From Chryseobacterium daecheongense (GTDB lineage: Bacteria; Bacteroidota; Bacteroidia; Flavobacteriales; Weeksellaceae), in the NCBI RefSeq assembly GCF_003729955.1, contig NZ_RJTX01000001.1, forward strand, positions 1,612,001-1,676,000: DNA of 64,000 nucleotides. Direction: 5' to 3'. A program made the position numbers and the translations under genes. Every line of letters begins with the position of its first letter. The stretch's first letter is position 1. The notes beneath the pieces were generated by a model. That model saw nothing but the letters and a program-made list of their open reading frames with translations, was not told the origin of the DNA and did not search any database. Of this stretch, positions 53,556-63,333 are shown in pieces.

Positions 53556-55882
53556 TGAAAAGTACATTGCACACCTGTCTTAAGTATCTATTTGTTTCGG
53601 GATTTGCCTTAACAGTATTTTCATGCAGCAACACCAGGTTTCTGAAAGAAGGCCAGATGTTGTATACCGGCGCTGATGTAAAGATTGAAAATGATACGAT
53701 TTCAAAGAAGGAAAAGAAAGATCTGAAGATGGCACTGGAAGACAATCTTACCCCCAAACCCAACTCTTCATTTCTGGGATTACGTCCGAGATTATATTTT
53801 TATAATATCACCAAAGAACCTGAAAAGGAAAAAGGATTCCGTTACTGGCTGAAATATAAAGTAGGTGAAAAACCTGTATTATTAGGAGATGTAGACAGGG
53901 AATTCAATAAAGATATCATTGAAAATTATTCAGAAAATAAGGGTTATTTCAATGCAAGGGCTACGTATGACACTGTTTCCAAAAATAAAAAGGCAAAAGT
54001 TATTTACACGGTAAGACCCGGTGCAAGATATTTGATCAGTAATGTAAAATTTCAACGAGATTCTACACTTGTTAATCTGGAAATTCAAAATATTACCGAT
54101 AAGACATTACTGAAACCCGGAAAACCTTTTGACCTGGACGTGATCAAAGCTGAAAGAGAAAGAATTGATAACGGATTGAAAGAAAAAGGATTCTATTATT
54201 TCCATCCGGACAATATTATTGTTCAGGCTGACAGTACCGTAAGTAAAAACCACAAGGTTGAACTTAATGTAAAATTAAAGGATGACACTCCGAATCTGGC
54301 CAAACAACAATTTAGCATTGATAAGGTGATTGTATTTCCCAATTACAATATTCAGGATGTAAAAGATGGAAAATACAGCATTCCCATGAATACGGATTCT
54401 CTTTCTAGGTATGCTTATAATGATATCTATGTGATTGATCCCAAGCATACATTCAAACCTAAAATTTTCGACAGGGCACTGTATTTTGAGCGGGGAGATT
54501 TATACAACCGTGCTGATCACAATCTTACCCTGAACCGTCTGATCAGTTTAGGGGTTTTTAAATTCGTAAAAAATGAATTTATTGTCTCCGATTCTTTGAA
54601 CCATAAATTTGACACTTACTATTTGCTGACCCCAAGAAAACTGCAATCACTTCGTCTTGAAGCATTGGGAAGAACCAATTCTGCCAATTACGCAGGCAGT
54701 GAACTTAATCTGAACTGGACCCACAGAAATTTCTTCCGTGGGGCGGAACAATTCAAAGCTTCTGTTTATGGGGCTTTTGATGTGCAAATCGGAGGACCAA
54801 AAGATGCGAATAATATTTTCCGTGCGGGAGCCAATGCACAGCTTTCCATTCCAAGGATTGTGGCACCTTTCCGTTTCCACTCTTCCAGTGCTTTTGTTCC
54901 AAGGACTAATATCAGTTTAGGATATGAATTCCAGAACCGTACACAATATTATACGCTTAATAATTTCAATGCTTCGTTTGGGTATGTATGGAAAGAAAAT
55001 GCGAGAAAGGAGCATGATTTAAAGATATTTGATGTTACCCTGGTTTCTCCTGCCAATGTAACTCCAAAATATGATTCTCTGTCTCAAAACAGCTCCGCTT
55101 TACGAAGAGTAGTTGAAAGACAGCTTATTTTCGGGCCTATTTACACTTATACCTACACCAATACCATGATGCAGAAAACCAATACAGTGTATTATCGTGG
55201 TATGCTTGATTTAGCCGGAAATCTTACCGGTTTACTTACCGGCGCCAATGTAAAAAAAGATAAACAAAAAGAAATCTTTGATATTCCTTTCAGCCAGTAT
55301 GCTAAAATTGAAAATGATTTCAGATTCTATCATAAGTTTGCTGAAAAAACTTCTTTTGCCTCAAGATTCATTGCAGGCGTTGCTTATCCTTATGGAAACT
55401 CAGAATACATTCCGTTCTCAAGACAGTTTTTTGCGGGAGGAAGCAATAGCATCCGTGCTTTCCGTGCAAGAACATTAGGACCCGGAAGTTATGACCCGAG
55501 AACCCAACCGGATGGTGTTTTCTTTGATCAGGCAGGAGATATTAAATTAGAATTGAATGCAGAATACCGTGCTAATCTTTATAAATTTTTAAATGTTGCC
55601 GTTTTTGCAGATGCCGGAAATATCTGGCTGGTCAATGAAGATCCGGAAAGGCCTGGCGGAAAATTCTCCAAAAACTTTTTAAGTGAAATTGCGGTGGGTG
55701 CAGGAGTAGGATTACGATTGGATTTCTCGATCTTAATTCTGAGACTGGATTTAGCTATGCCTTTGAGAGTTCCTTATTATGAAAAAGGAAACAGATGGAC
55801 TTTTGATAAGATTAATTTCGGAGACAGCAGCTGGAGAAAAGACAATCTTATTTTGAATATTGCAATCGGATATCCTTTCTAA
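53555..55882 (+). CDS. tamL: TamL, lipoprotein-type BamA/TamA homologue
   Basis: 775 residues. A lipoprotein signal (LFVSGFALTVFSCSN) marks it as TamL rather than TamA. POTRA-like domains occupy roughly residues 25-330 (GARYLISNVKFQRD, FDLDVIKAERERIDNGLKEKGFYYFHPDNI). The 16-strand Omp85 barrel follows with FFAGGSNSIRAFRARTLGPG, the VRGF-like motif, and ends in LNIAIGYPF. In flavobacteria TamL partners TamB. Translational coupling (TAATG) supports a TamB-TamL pair. Confidence 0.92.
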   Translation: MKSTLHTCLKYLFVSGFALTVFSCSNTRFLKEGQMLYTGADVKIENDTISKKEKKDLKMALEDNLTPKPNSSFLGLRPRLYFYNITKEPEKEKGFRYWLKYKVGEKPVLLGDVDREFNKDIIENYSENKGYFNARATYDTVSKNKKAKVIYTVRPGARYLISNVKFQRDSTLVNLEIQNITDKTLLKPGKPFDLDVIKAERERIDNGLKEKGFYYFHPDNIIVQADSTVSKNHKVELNVKLKDDTPNLAKQQFSIDKVIVFPNYNIQDVKDGKYSIPMNTDSLSRYAYNDIYVIDPKHTFKPKIFDRALYFERGDLYNRADHNLTLNRLISLGVFKFVKNEFIVSDSLNHKFDTYYLLTPRKLQSLRLEALGRTNSANYAGSELNLNWTHRNFFRGAEQFKASVYGAFDVQIGGPKDANNIFRAGANAQLSIPRIVAPFRFHSSSAFVPRTNISLGYEFQNRTQYYTLNNFNASFGYVWKENARKEHDLKIFDVTLVSPANVTPKYDSLSQNSSALRRVVERQLIFGPIYTYTYTNTMMQKTNTVYYRGMLDLAGNLTGLLTGANVKKDKQKEIFDIPFSQYAKIENDFRFYHKFAEKTSFASRFIAGVAYPYGNSEYIPFSRQFFAGGSNSIRAFRARTLGPGSYDPRTQPDGVFFDQAGDIKLELNAEYRANLYKFLNVAVFADAGNIWLVNEDPERPGGKFSKNFLSEIAVGAGVGLRLDFSILILRLDLAMPLRVPYYEKGNRWTFDKINFGDSSWRKDNLILNIAIGYPF

Positions 55883-55883
55883 C

Positions 55884-56813
55884 ATGATCAGCAGAGCCAA
55901 ATTTTTCTGGGAAATTTTAAAAGATACCTTCACTGAATGGAATGATTCTTATGCATCAAGAGATTCGGCGAGCTTGGCTTATTATGCTATATTTTCTATT
56001 CCCGGTCTTTTAATCATCATTATATGGATTGCCGGATACTTTTTCGGTGAAGAGGCAATACGGGGAGAAATCAGCAATCAGATCAGTGGAATTATGGGAG
56101 CGGATGCAGCCAAAAGTATAGAAAATATGATCGCAGGAGCTTTGATTGATAAAGAGAATGTTTTTATGAAAATCGTGGGAATAGGCTCTCTTGTTTTCGG
56201 TTCCACTACTCTGTTTTTTCAGTTGCAGCATTCTCTAAATGCGCTTTGGGATGTAGAATCTGCCCCGAAAAAAGCATTCGTGAAATTTCTCCTGGATAGG
56301 GCCAATTCTCTGGGAATGATATTGATTCTTGGGTTTCTATTAATGATTACCATGATCTTATCTTCGTTCATCAGTTTATTCAATAACTGGATTACCAATT
56401 ATTTCGGCTTTGAAACGTATATGTTTGTTGAGACCATCAATTTCATTATAGGCTTTGGTGTTGTCATGTTGTTATTTGCCCTGATGTTTAAAGTTCTTCC
56501 GGACGTTAAAATGAACTGGAAACCTGTATGGAGAGGAGCCTTCCTGACTACTTTATTATTTACATTGGGTAAATTTTTACTAAGTCTTTATTTCGGACAG
56601 TTCAAACCTACTTCTCCTTTTGGAGCAGCCGGAACTGTAATCCTGATCATGATGTGGATCAATTATTCCTGTATGCTGGTATTTTTTGGTGCAGAGTTTA
56701 CTAAGATTTATACTTATAGAAAGGGATATAAGATCATTCCTTCTAAACATGCCAAATGGAGTAAGGCAAAATTGTACGCCGAAAGTCATAAAAATCCAAC
56801 CCCACAATCATAA
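55884..56813 (+). CDS. YihY/BrkB-family membrane protein
   Basis: 309 residues of the YihY/virulence-factor-BrkB family, six or more helices. The signature is SYASRDSASLAYYAIFSIPGLLIIIIW at the start, then LVFGSTTLFFQLQHSLNALWDVE, and the later KVLPDVKMNWKPVWRGAFLTTLLFTLGKFLLSLYF. Once mistaken for RNase BN; a lipid or virulence role has been proposed but is unproven. It starts one base after the tamL stop, so it belongs to the same operon. Confidence 0.88.
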   Translation: MISRAKFFWEILKDTFTEWNDSYASRDSASLAYYAIFSIPGLLIIIIWIAGYFFGEEAIRGEISNQISGIMGADAAKSIENMIAGALIDKENVFMKIVGIGSLVFGSTTLFFQLQHSLNALWDVESAPKKAFVKFLLDRANSLGMILILGFLLMITMILSSFISLFNNWITNYFGFETYMFVETINFIIGFGVVMLLFALMFKVLPDVKMNWKPVWRGAFLTTLLFTLGKFLLSLYFGQFKPTSPFGAAGTVILIMMWINYSCMLVFFGAEFTKIYTYRKGYKIIPSKHAKWSKAKLYAESHKNPTPQS

Positions 56814-56824
56814 ATGATTTGAAT

Positions 56825-56858
56825 AAAAAAAGCCTCCTGAATTCAGGAGGTTCTATTT
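56825..56858. terminator. bidirectional terminator between yihY-type gene and argS
   Basis: Perfect palindrome CCTCCTGAATTCAGGAGG at 56833-56850 with A and T runs on the two sides, between convergent genes. Confidence 0.9.
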
Positions 56859-58619
56859 TTACATTCTGTTTACGGTTCCTATTCCCAGTAATTCCAGAGA
56901 TTTTTTTATTGTTTTCCCGGTTAGATCCGACAGATTTAATCGGAATTGTTTCAGATTTTCGTCCTCAAGTTTCAGAATAGGATTACTCTGATAGAAAGAG
57001 TTATATGATTTAACCAGATCATACACATAGTTAGCGATCAAAGCCGGACTCAAAGATTCTGCAGCTTTCTCCACTACTAATCTGTAGTTTGTTAATAACG
57101 TGATCAATTCTTTTTCAAATTCATTTAAGGCTACATTTGAAACTTCTTTGTATTCGAAGTTTGCTTTTCCTTTCAAAGACTGAATACGGGCATAAGTATA
57201 TAGAATGAAAGGTCCTGTATTTCCGTTAAACTCAATGCTTTCCGCAGGATTAAAGAGCATTTTCTTCTTAGGATCTACTTTCAGCATGAAATATTTTAAT
57301 GCCGCCAAACCTATTATTTCATAAGACATTTCTTTTTCTTCTTCTGAAAGTCCTTCCAACTTACCTAGTTCCTGAGCTTTTGCTTTCGCTGTTTCATACA
57401 TTTCCTGCATCAGATCATCTGCATCCACTACAGTCCCTTCACGGGATTTCATTTTTCCTTCAGGTAATTCCACCATACCATATGATAGATGGAACAATTG
57501 ATCCGCCCAAGAATATCCCAGTTTTTTCAAAATTTTAAATAAAACCTGGAAGTGATAGTCCTGCTCGTTTCCTACAGTGTAGATCAGCTTTTGAATATCA
57601 TTATCTTTAAAACGCTCTACAGCCGTTCCCAAATCCTGGGTCATATATACGGAAGTTCCGTCTGAACGCAATAAAAGTTTCTGATCAAGACCTTCATCCG
57701 TTAAATCGCACCAAACTGATCCATCTTCTTTTTGATATAGAACTCCTTTATCCAATCCTTCCTGAATAAGGTCTTTTCCTAATAAATAGGTATTGCTTTC
57801 ATATTGAACCTGGTCAAAATCTACTCCCAGTCTTTTATAGGTTTCATTGAAGCCTTTATATACCCATGAATTCATTTCACTCCAAAGGTTTCTCACTTTT
57901 TCGTCTCCACTTTCCCAGTCTAAAAGCATTTTCTGAGCTTCCTTCATCACCGGAGCATCTTTTTTTGCTTGTTCTTCTGTAACTCCCTGCTGTACCAGTT
58001 CAGAAATTTCTTTTTTGTAGTTCTTATCAAATTCTACATAGTAGTTTCCGACAAACTTATCTCCTTTGGTATGGGTAGTTTCAGGAGTTTCTCCGTTTCC
58101 AAATTTTTCCCAAGCCAGCATTGATTTACAGATATGAATTCCCCGGTCATTAATAATTTGGGTCTTAATCACATCATATCCTGCTTCTTTCAAAATCTGG
58201 GCTACAGAAAATCCTAACAGGTTGTTTCTGATATGTCCTAAATGCAATGGTTTATTGGTATTCGGAGAAGAATATTCCACCATTACAGTTGAATTTTTCT
58301 TTTCAATTTTTGAAAAACTCTCATTTAATGATCTGAAGTTATCTACGAAAAACTGGTTATTAATTTTAATATTCAGGAAACCTTTTACCACATTGAAGCT
58401 TTCCACCAAATCGGTTTGAGCCGTCAAAGATTCACCTAATTCAATCCCAATGCTTTCAGGATTTTTTTTCAATTGTTTTACCAGTGGAAAAGTTACGATT
58501 GTGAAATCTCCCTCAAATTCGGTTTTATTCTCCTGTACTTCCAACTTAATATCTTTTAATTGGTATACATTTAAAATAATTAACGAAAGTTTTTCTTCTA
58601 TAATATCTTTAATATTCAT
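56859..58619 (-). CDS. argS: arginyl-tRNA synthetase
   Basis: 586-residue class Ia synthetase that charges tRNA-Arg. The HIGH motif is HLGH in SPNTNKPLHLGHIRNN (about residues 118-130). The KMSKS loop is replaced by GKMKSREGTVVDADDLM, normal for this enzyme. The N-terminal additional domain recognises the D-loop, and the C-terminal helical domain ends GIGTVNRM. It lies downstream of the SusD gene, separated by a strong terminator. Confidence 0.96.
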   Translation of the reverse strand: MNIKDIIEEKLSLIILNVYQLKDIKLEVQENKTEFEGDFTIVTFPLVKQLKKNPESIGIELGESLTAQTDLVESFNVVKGFLNIKINNQFFVDNFRSLNESFSKIEKKNSTVMVEYSSPNTNKPLHLGHIRNNLLGFSVAQILKEAGYDVIKTQIINDRGIHICKSMLAWEKFGNGETPETTHTKGDKFVGNYYVEFDKNYKKEISELVQQGVTEEQAKKDAPVMKEAQKMLLDWESGDEKVRNLWSEMNSWVYKGFNETYKRLGVDFDQVQYESNTYLLGKDLIQEGLDKGVLYQKEDGSVWCDLTDEGLDQKLLLRSDGTSVYMTQDLGTAVERFKDNDIQKLIYTVGNEQDYHFQVLFKILKKLGYSWADQLFHLSYGMVELPEGKMKSREGTVVDADDLMQEMYETAKAKAQELGKLEGLSEEEKEMSYEIIGLAALKYFMLKVDPKKKMLFNPAESIEFNGNTGPFILYTYARIQSLKGKANFEYKEVSNVALNEFEKELITLLTNYRLVVEKAAESLSPALIANYVYDLVKSYNSFYQSNPILKLEDENLKQFRLNLSDLTGKTIKKSLELLGIGTVNRM

Positions 58620-58650
58620 CTCAAAATTTTGAAATACAAATATACGGAAA

Positions 58651-58675
58651 TAAAAAAACCGCCCGAAGGCGGTTT
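58651..58675 (-). terminator. terminator after the SusD gene
   Basis: Minus strand AAACCGCC-TTCG-GGCGGTTT (58656-58675) is followed by a T run (58652-58658). A UUCG-type tetraloop caps an 8-bp stem. Confidence 0.93.
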
Positions 58676-58697
58676 ACATTTATAAGTGATAACAATA

Positions 58698-60161
58698 TTA
58701 GTTAATATCCCAAAATACTTTTGTTGTAAGTTTATCTCCACCAATAGCTGTTGATGCAGCAGTCCAGTTAGAGCCATTTACAGTTTGTTCATTAATTGGA
58801 TATGTTAATCTCGTAGGAACTTTTCCTTCTGCTGCAGGTACCGCATTTGGAGCAGTTAATACAGGATTATCTAACCTTCTGTAGAAGTTCCATGATTCAA
58901 ATCCTCTGTTATACATAGCGATCCAAGCCTGTTGTCCAATTCTTTGCTTCCAGTTTGCAGCAGAATAAACTACACTAGGATTTGCTAAATAAGTAACAAC
59001 TGCAGCACCAGTAACTCCCCATTGGGCCATTGATTCAGTAATTGCAGCATTATAAAAACTTGCCGCAGTACCTCCAACATTATAGCCTCTTGAAGCAGCT
59101 TCTGCTAAATAGAAGTTAACTTCTGCCGCATCAAATAAAATCCCTGGCTTATTTGGAGCTAGTAAACTTTCTCCAATATGAGATTTTGATCCGTAAGCAT
59201 TTGTTAAGCCCACTGTTCCTCCAACAAAACCACCTCCTGAAACTTCAGTAAAGTAATGCTCTCTTCTCGGGTCATTTAAAGTATTCATTGCATTAACAAT
59301 TCCTTCTTCAGCAACAAAATCATTTCTATTACTTGCAATAACTTCCGCATACATACGGTTAAAGTTTGGAGAAGTTGCATCATACTTAAATAATGAATTC
59401 GAAGAATTAGTAGTCATTACACCCGCTGCTGCTGCTGATTCAACCGTTTGTTTTGCCAATGTAGGGTCTACATCCGCAAGGTTGATTCCTATCTTAAGCT
59501 TTAAGCTATTTGCGAAAGTAATCCAATCTCCCACATTGCCATTATAAATATTATCCCCCGTTTCGAAACTAGGGTATGCTGAATCTAATGTTGATGTAAC
59601 TGAGTTCAGTCTGGCAATTAAATCAGTATAAATAGTTTTAGCATCATCATATTTAGGTAAAACAATAGACTCAGGCTTTGCTGCTTCAGAATATGGTACA
59701 TTCCCAAAGCTATCCACTAAAACTTGATAAGTATAAATTTCCATCAGATTAACAATGGCCAATTTATTGGCTTGTTGCTTATCCCATGCAGCCTGACTTA
59801 ATGCAGTTGGTTTAGCTTCCTTAGCAATTACTTCTTTTGACTTTTTAAGATTACCTATTACATCCGTATATAATGCAAGCCACATATTATCCGGAACTTT
59901 TCTGGTTCCTGTAAAGTTGAAACGAGCATCATTTCTATAGATTGTTGTAGCTAAATAATGCTGAAAAAATCTGAAAACATTTAAGTTCACACTTGGAGTT
60001 TCCATTTGATCCATAAGTTCCTTTTGAGCATTTGTGAAAAGGAGCTCTGCCGGCACTTCATAAGGCTGACTTTGGTTATTGTTAAAATCTTCGTCTCCAT
60101 TGACGCAACTCGTAAGCATTGCCAGAGAACCTATAGTTAGTATTGAAAATATCTTTTTCAT
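58698..60161 (-). CDS. SusD/RagB-family nutrient-binding lipoprotein
   Basis: 487 residues, a surface lipoprotein that caps the SusC channel. The signal ends at Cys19 (ILTIGSLAMLTSCVNG). The TPR-like helical body includes QQANKLAIVNLMEIYTYQVLVDSFGNVPYSEAAKP and IYTDLIARLNSV. Later segments are NSLKLKIGINLAD and AWIAMYNRGFESWNFYRRLDNP. The substrate is unknown; no glycosidase or peptidase gene lies nearby. It is 15 bases after the SusC gene. Confidence 0.92.
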   Translation of the reverse strand: MKKIFSILTIGSLAMLTSCVNGDEDFNNNQSQPYEVPAELLFTNAQKELMDQMETPSVNLNVFRFFQHYLATTIYRNDARFNFTGTRKVPDNMWLALYTDVIGNLKKSKEVIAKEAKPTALSQAAWDKQQANKLAIVNLMEIYTYQVLVDSFGNVPYSEAAKPESIVLPKYDDAKTIYTDLIARLNSVTSTLDSAYPSFETGDNIYNGNVGDWITFANSLKLKIGINLADVDPTLAKQTVESAAAAGVMTTNSSNSLFKYDATSPNFNRMYAEVIASNRNDFVAEEGIVNAMNTLNDPRREHYFTEVSGGGFVGGTVGLTNAYGSKSHIGESLLAPNKPGILFDAAEVNFYLAEAASRGYNVGGTAASFYNAAITESMAQWGVTGAAVVTYLANPSVVYSAANWKQRIGQQAWIAMYNRGFESWNFYRRLDNPVLTAPNAVPAAEGKVPTRLTYPINEQTVNGSNWTAASTAIGGDKLTTKVFWDIN

Positions 60162-60176
60162 TGTAATTCGATTTGA

Positions 60177-63100
60177 TTAGAAGTCTAATTTAACATTAAA
60201 TGAGTAAATACGGGTAGTTGGCATAACCCCAGACTGGAATCCTTGAACGTTTCCAGAAGATGTTCCCGCTTCAGGGTCTGCATCTGGAAGATTTTTATGG
60301 ATAATCCATAAGTTTTGACCAAGCAAGCTGAAGGTCATCCCTTTAATAAATGTATTTCTCAGTAAATCAGACGGTAGACTATAAGAAATTTTAGCTTCAC
60401 GTAATTTCACATAAGATGCATCATAAATGAATGCTTCCTGAGGTATACCTGCGTCTGTTCCGAATGCACCTCCTGCAAAAGAAGCATCAATTCTAATATC
60501 ATTAGGAGTTCCGTCTTGTTTTACACCAGGTAAAATAACACCTCCTCCATTATCCAGTGTATTTCTGATAGGATTTCCTAAATCATTCAGCCCTGCGCTA
60601 TATGCATAAATACCTGTAAGACCTCCATAAGATTGGTCAAGAGAGTATACACTACCTCCTTTTCTTACATCTATTAAGAAACCTAATGAGAAGTTTTTAT
60701 ATCTAAAGGTGTTATAGACACCTCCTATCCAATCAGGTTGAATGTTGCCTAAAACTTTATCAGTAGCTACTAGATAATGACCATCTTCATCAACAACTTT
60801 ATTCCCGTTTGCATCATAAACAAATCCAGTTCCTCTGAATGTTCCATAAGCTTCACCTACAGTAGCATTAAGAGTTGTTTCCTGGAAGCTTGCCAATTGT
60901 AAATTATCTCTACCTTGTCTCAGAGCCTTAACTACGTTCTTATTTTTAGCCCAGTTTACATTAATATCCCATTGGAAATCTTTACTCTTTAGTGGAACCA
61001 GTCCTAGAGCAACTTCGATACCTTTATTTTCAGTTTCTCCTGCATTAATCAAAGAAAAGCTATAAGTTGATGAAGGTGATTGTGGTACACTGAATAATAG
61101 ATCCTGAGTATTTGTCTTATATAGTGACACATCTAAAGACACTCTTCTTTTAAACATTGAAGTTTCCAAACCAACTTCCCAGCTTTTTTGTCTTTCTGGT
61201 TTTAAGTTTTCGAAATCCACATAGGTATTATTGATATCAACCATAGGCATTCCGTTTACAGTCCCTCTATTAGTCATAGACCCTGGTTTACCAAAAGGCA
61301 TATCATTACCTACTTCTGCATAGCTTAATCTAACTTTACCAAAATTTAGCCAACTAGCTTTAACCAATTCGGAAAAAACAAAACTCGACCCTAAAGAGTA
61401 GTAAGTATAGTTTCTATTTGATTTTGGCAATGCAGTTGATGTATCGTTACGAATAGTACCTTCTAAGAATAAAAACTTATCATAATCAAAAGATCCTTGT
61501 GCATAAAGACCTGCTTTTTGCCCCCTGATATTCGTTTCAATAGGTGGATAATACGATCTGGAATTAGCAATCGAATACAATCCAGGAATAATCAATCCTC
61601 CAGTAGTTGAATTCTCAATCCCTCTTGAGTGTTGATCCATAAATTGTCCTCCAGCCACAAACAATGCATTCATCTTATCAGATATATTCCAGGTATATCG
61701 ACCGATTAAGTCATATGTTTGTCTCATAATCGTATCATCAAATACCCAGTATCCGGAAGTTTCATCAGCTTGTGATAACCCGAACTCTTCAGCGTGGCTA
61801 CCCACAGCTTTTCTAATTTCCTGCTTACTGTTAGTATAATCTATTGTACCTCTAGCTAAAATATTGAACTTACTGGTAACATCGTAAGATAATTCTGCAC
61901 CAGCAATGATTCTTGTTTTATCATCTGAAGAATAATTTTCATATCTGTCCCAGTATGGGTTATTCCAGAAGGCAGCAGATAAATCTCCATCAAGTGGAGC
62001 ATTCATATTCCAAGTATAGTTTTGTTTGGTTCTGAAGTATGTATCTCTTAATTGACGAATATCTACGTTAAGAGGCCACCATTGTCTAAAACCAGTAAGG
62101 ATATTATCTCCATATCCAACAGAGTTTCTACCAATAGTTGTCTGATCATTAAATGTTAAAAAAGTACGAGCAGTGAACTTATCAGAAAATTTTCTGCTGT
62201 AGTTACCACTGAACATATTTTTATTTAATCTACTGTTTGGCAGAATACCTGTTTCGTAATTATTAGTAAAAGTTAAGTTATAGGTATTTAATTCATCCCC
62301 TCCATTTAAGTTAAAACTGTTAACAAATGAAAGCGATTTTTGGAAGAATTTACTAGGGTCATTTTTAGCAGCTACCCAAGGAGTTGGTTTACCATAATTA
62401 GGATCTCCAGGTACAAATGAATCCCATTGATAAACTAATAGATTTGGGTCATACCTTGGACCATATGAAGCATCATCTCCTGTTGGGGCCAAAATATCAA
62501 TAATTCCATCTCCATTTACATCTTCATGAAAGAAACTATCTTCTCCACTATATCCACCACCATAGAGCTTTTGGTATTTAGGGAAGGTTTTTTTATCCAT
62601 TTCCCCAACTGAAACAGTTGAGCTTATACTAAGACCTAATGACTTATTCCTTTTCCCTTTTTTTGTTGTAATGATTACAGCCCCATTAGCCGCCATACTT
62701 CCATATAAAGCCGTAGCTGCTGCACCTTTAAGTACATTTATTGATTCAATGTTATTTGGGTCAATATCGGCTGTGGCATTACCAAAGTCAAATCCATCAC
62801 GTCCTCTTGAAGCATCACTAGAGTTTAGATTACCACTGATGATTGGTACACCATCTAATACTATCAATGCCTGGTTATCTCCTGTAATACTCTTTGTACC
62901 TCTCAATACAATATTACTGGAACCACCAAAGTTTCCGTTATTCTTGATTTCCATACCTGCAACTTTACCAGACAAGTTATTGATAAAGTTATTGGTAGGA
63001 ACTGCGTTAACTTTTTCTGCATCTAACGTTTGTGATGAGTAACCTAGCGATTTTTTCTCTCTTTTAATACCGAGTGCAGTAACGACTACACCTTCAATGT

Positions 63101-63200
63101 CCTGTGTTTTTACGGAATCATTCTTCGTTTGTTGGGCATTGGCCACAACTAAAGACGAAGATAGTACTAACGTAAGCACACCTGCTGTTAGTTTCTTCAT
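60177..63200 (-). CDS. SusC/RagA-family TonB-linked outer-membrane protein
   Basis: 1007 residues, the TonB-dependent import channel of a SusCD pair. A signal peptide (KKLTAGVLTLVLSSSLVVANAQ) leads almost directly to the TonB-box region (DIEGVVVTALGIKREKKSLGYSSQ). The plug follows (GMEIKNNG, ALIVLDGVPI, IESINVLKGAAATALYGSMAANGAVIITTKKG). The usual CarboxypepD_reg-like domain is absent, so the N-terminus is short. The barrel has SWEVGLETSMFKRRVSLDVSLY and ends FNVKLDF. The operon promoter is at 63223-63252. Confidence 0.94.
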   Translation of the reverse strand: MKKLTAGVLTLVLSSSLVVANAQQTKNDSVKTQDIEGVVVTALGIKREKKSLGYSSQTLDAEKVNAVPTNNFINNLSGKVAGMEIKNNGNFGGSSNIVLRGTKSITGDNQALIVLDGVPIISGNLNSSDASRGRDGFDFGNATADIDPNNIESINVLKGAAATALYGSMAANGAVIITTKKGKRNKSLGLSISSTVSVGEMDKKTFPKYQKLYGGGYSGEDSFFHEDVNGDGIIDILAPTGDDASYGPRYDPNLLVYQWDSFVPGDPNYGKPTPWVAAKNDPSKFFQKSLSFVNSFNLNGGDELNTYNLTFTNNYETGILPNSRLNKNMFSGNYSRKFSDKFTARTFLTFNDQTTIGRNSVGYGDNILTGFRQWWPLNVDIRQLRDTYFRTKQNYTWNMNAPLDGDLSAAFWNNPYWDRYENYSSDDKTRIIAGAELSYDVTSKFNILARGTIDYTNSKQEIRKAVGSHAEEFGLSQADETSGYWVFDDTIMRQTYDLIGRYTWNISDKMNALFVAGGQFMDQHSRGIENSTTGGLIIPGLYSIANSRSYYPPIETNIRGQKAGLYAQGSFDYDKFLFLEGTIRNDTSTALPKSNRNYTYYSLGSSFVFSELVKASWLNFGKVRLSYAEVGNDMPFGKPGSMTNRGTVNGMPMVDINNTYVDFENLKPERQKSWEVGLETSMFKRRVSLDVSLYKTNTQDLLFSVPQSPSSTYSFSLINAGETENKGIEVALGLVPLKSKDFQWDINVNWAKNKNVVKALRQGRDNLQLASFQETTLNATVGEAYGTFRGTGFVYDANGNKVVDEDGHYLVATDKVLGNIQPDWIGGVYNTFRYKNFSLGFLIDVRKGGSVYSLDQSYGGLTGIYAYSAGLNDLGNPIRNTLDNGGGVILPGVKQDGTPNDIRIDASFAGGAFGTDAGIPQEAFIYDASYVKLREAKISYSLPSDLLRNTFIKGMTFSLLGQNLWIIHKNLPDADPEAGTSSGNVQGFQSGVMPTTRIYSFNVKLDF

Positions 63201-63222
63201 ATCAAATTAATTTTTGCTTGTA

Positions 63223-63252
63223 CAAATTTGTAAAACTTTCTTAAAAACACAA
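63223..63252 (-). promoter_or_regulatory. SusC/SusD promoter
   Basis: Minus strand: TTG (63250-63252), 19 bases, CAAATTTG (63223-63230), one mismatch from TAnnTTTG. An octamer TTGTACAA (63218-63225), the same as the XRE array motif, overlaps it, possibly by chance. Confidence 0.5.
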
Positions 63253-63302
63253 AACAAAAACCTAAAAAATTATTATTTTTTCCATAATTGTTGAATTATT
63301 GT

Positions 63303-63310
63303 TAATTTTG
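63303..63310 (+). promoter_or_regulatory. -7 box TAATTTTG before rnhB
   Basis: TAATTTTG fits TAnnTTTG, 23 bases before the rnhB ATG. No TTG is seen at normal -33 spacing. Confidence 0.4.
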
Positions 63311-63333
63311 CATGAGGGAAATTGTTAAAATTT

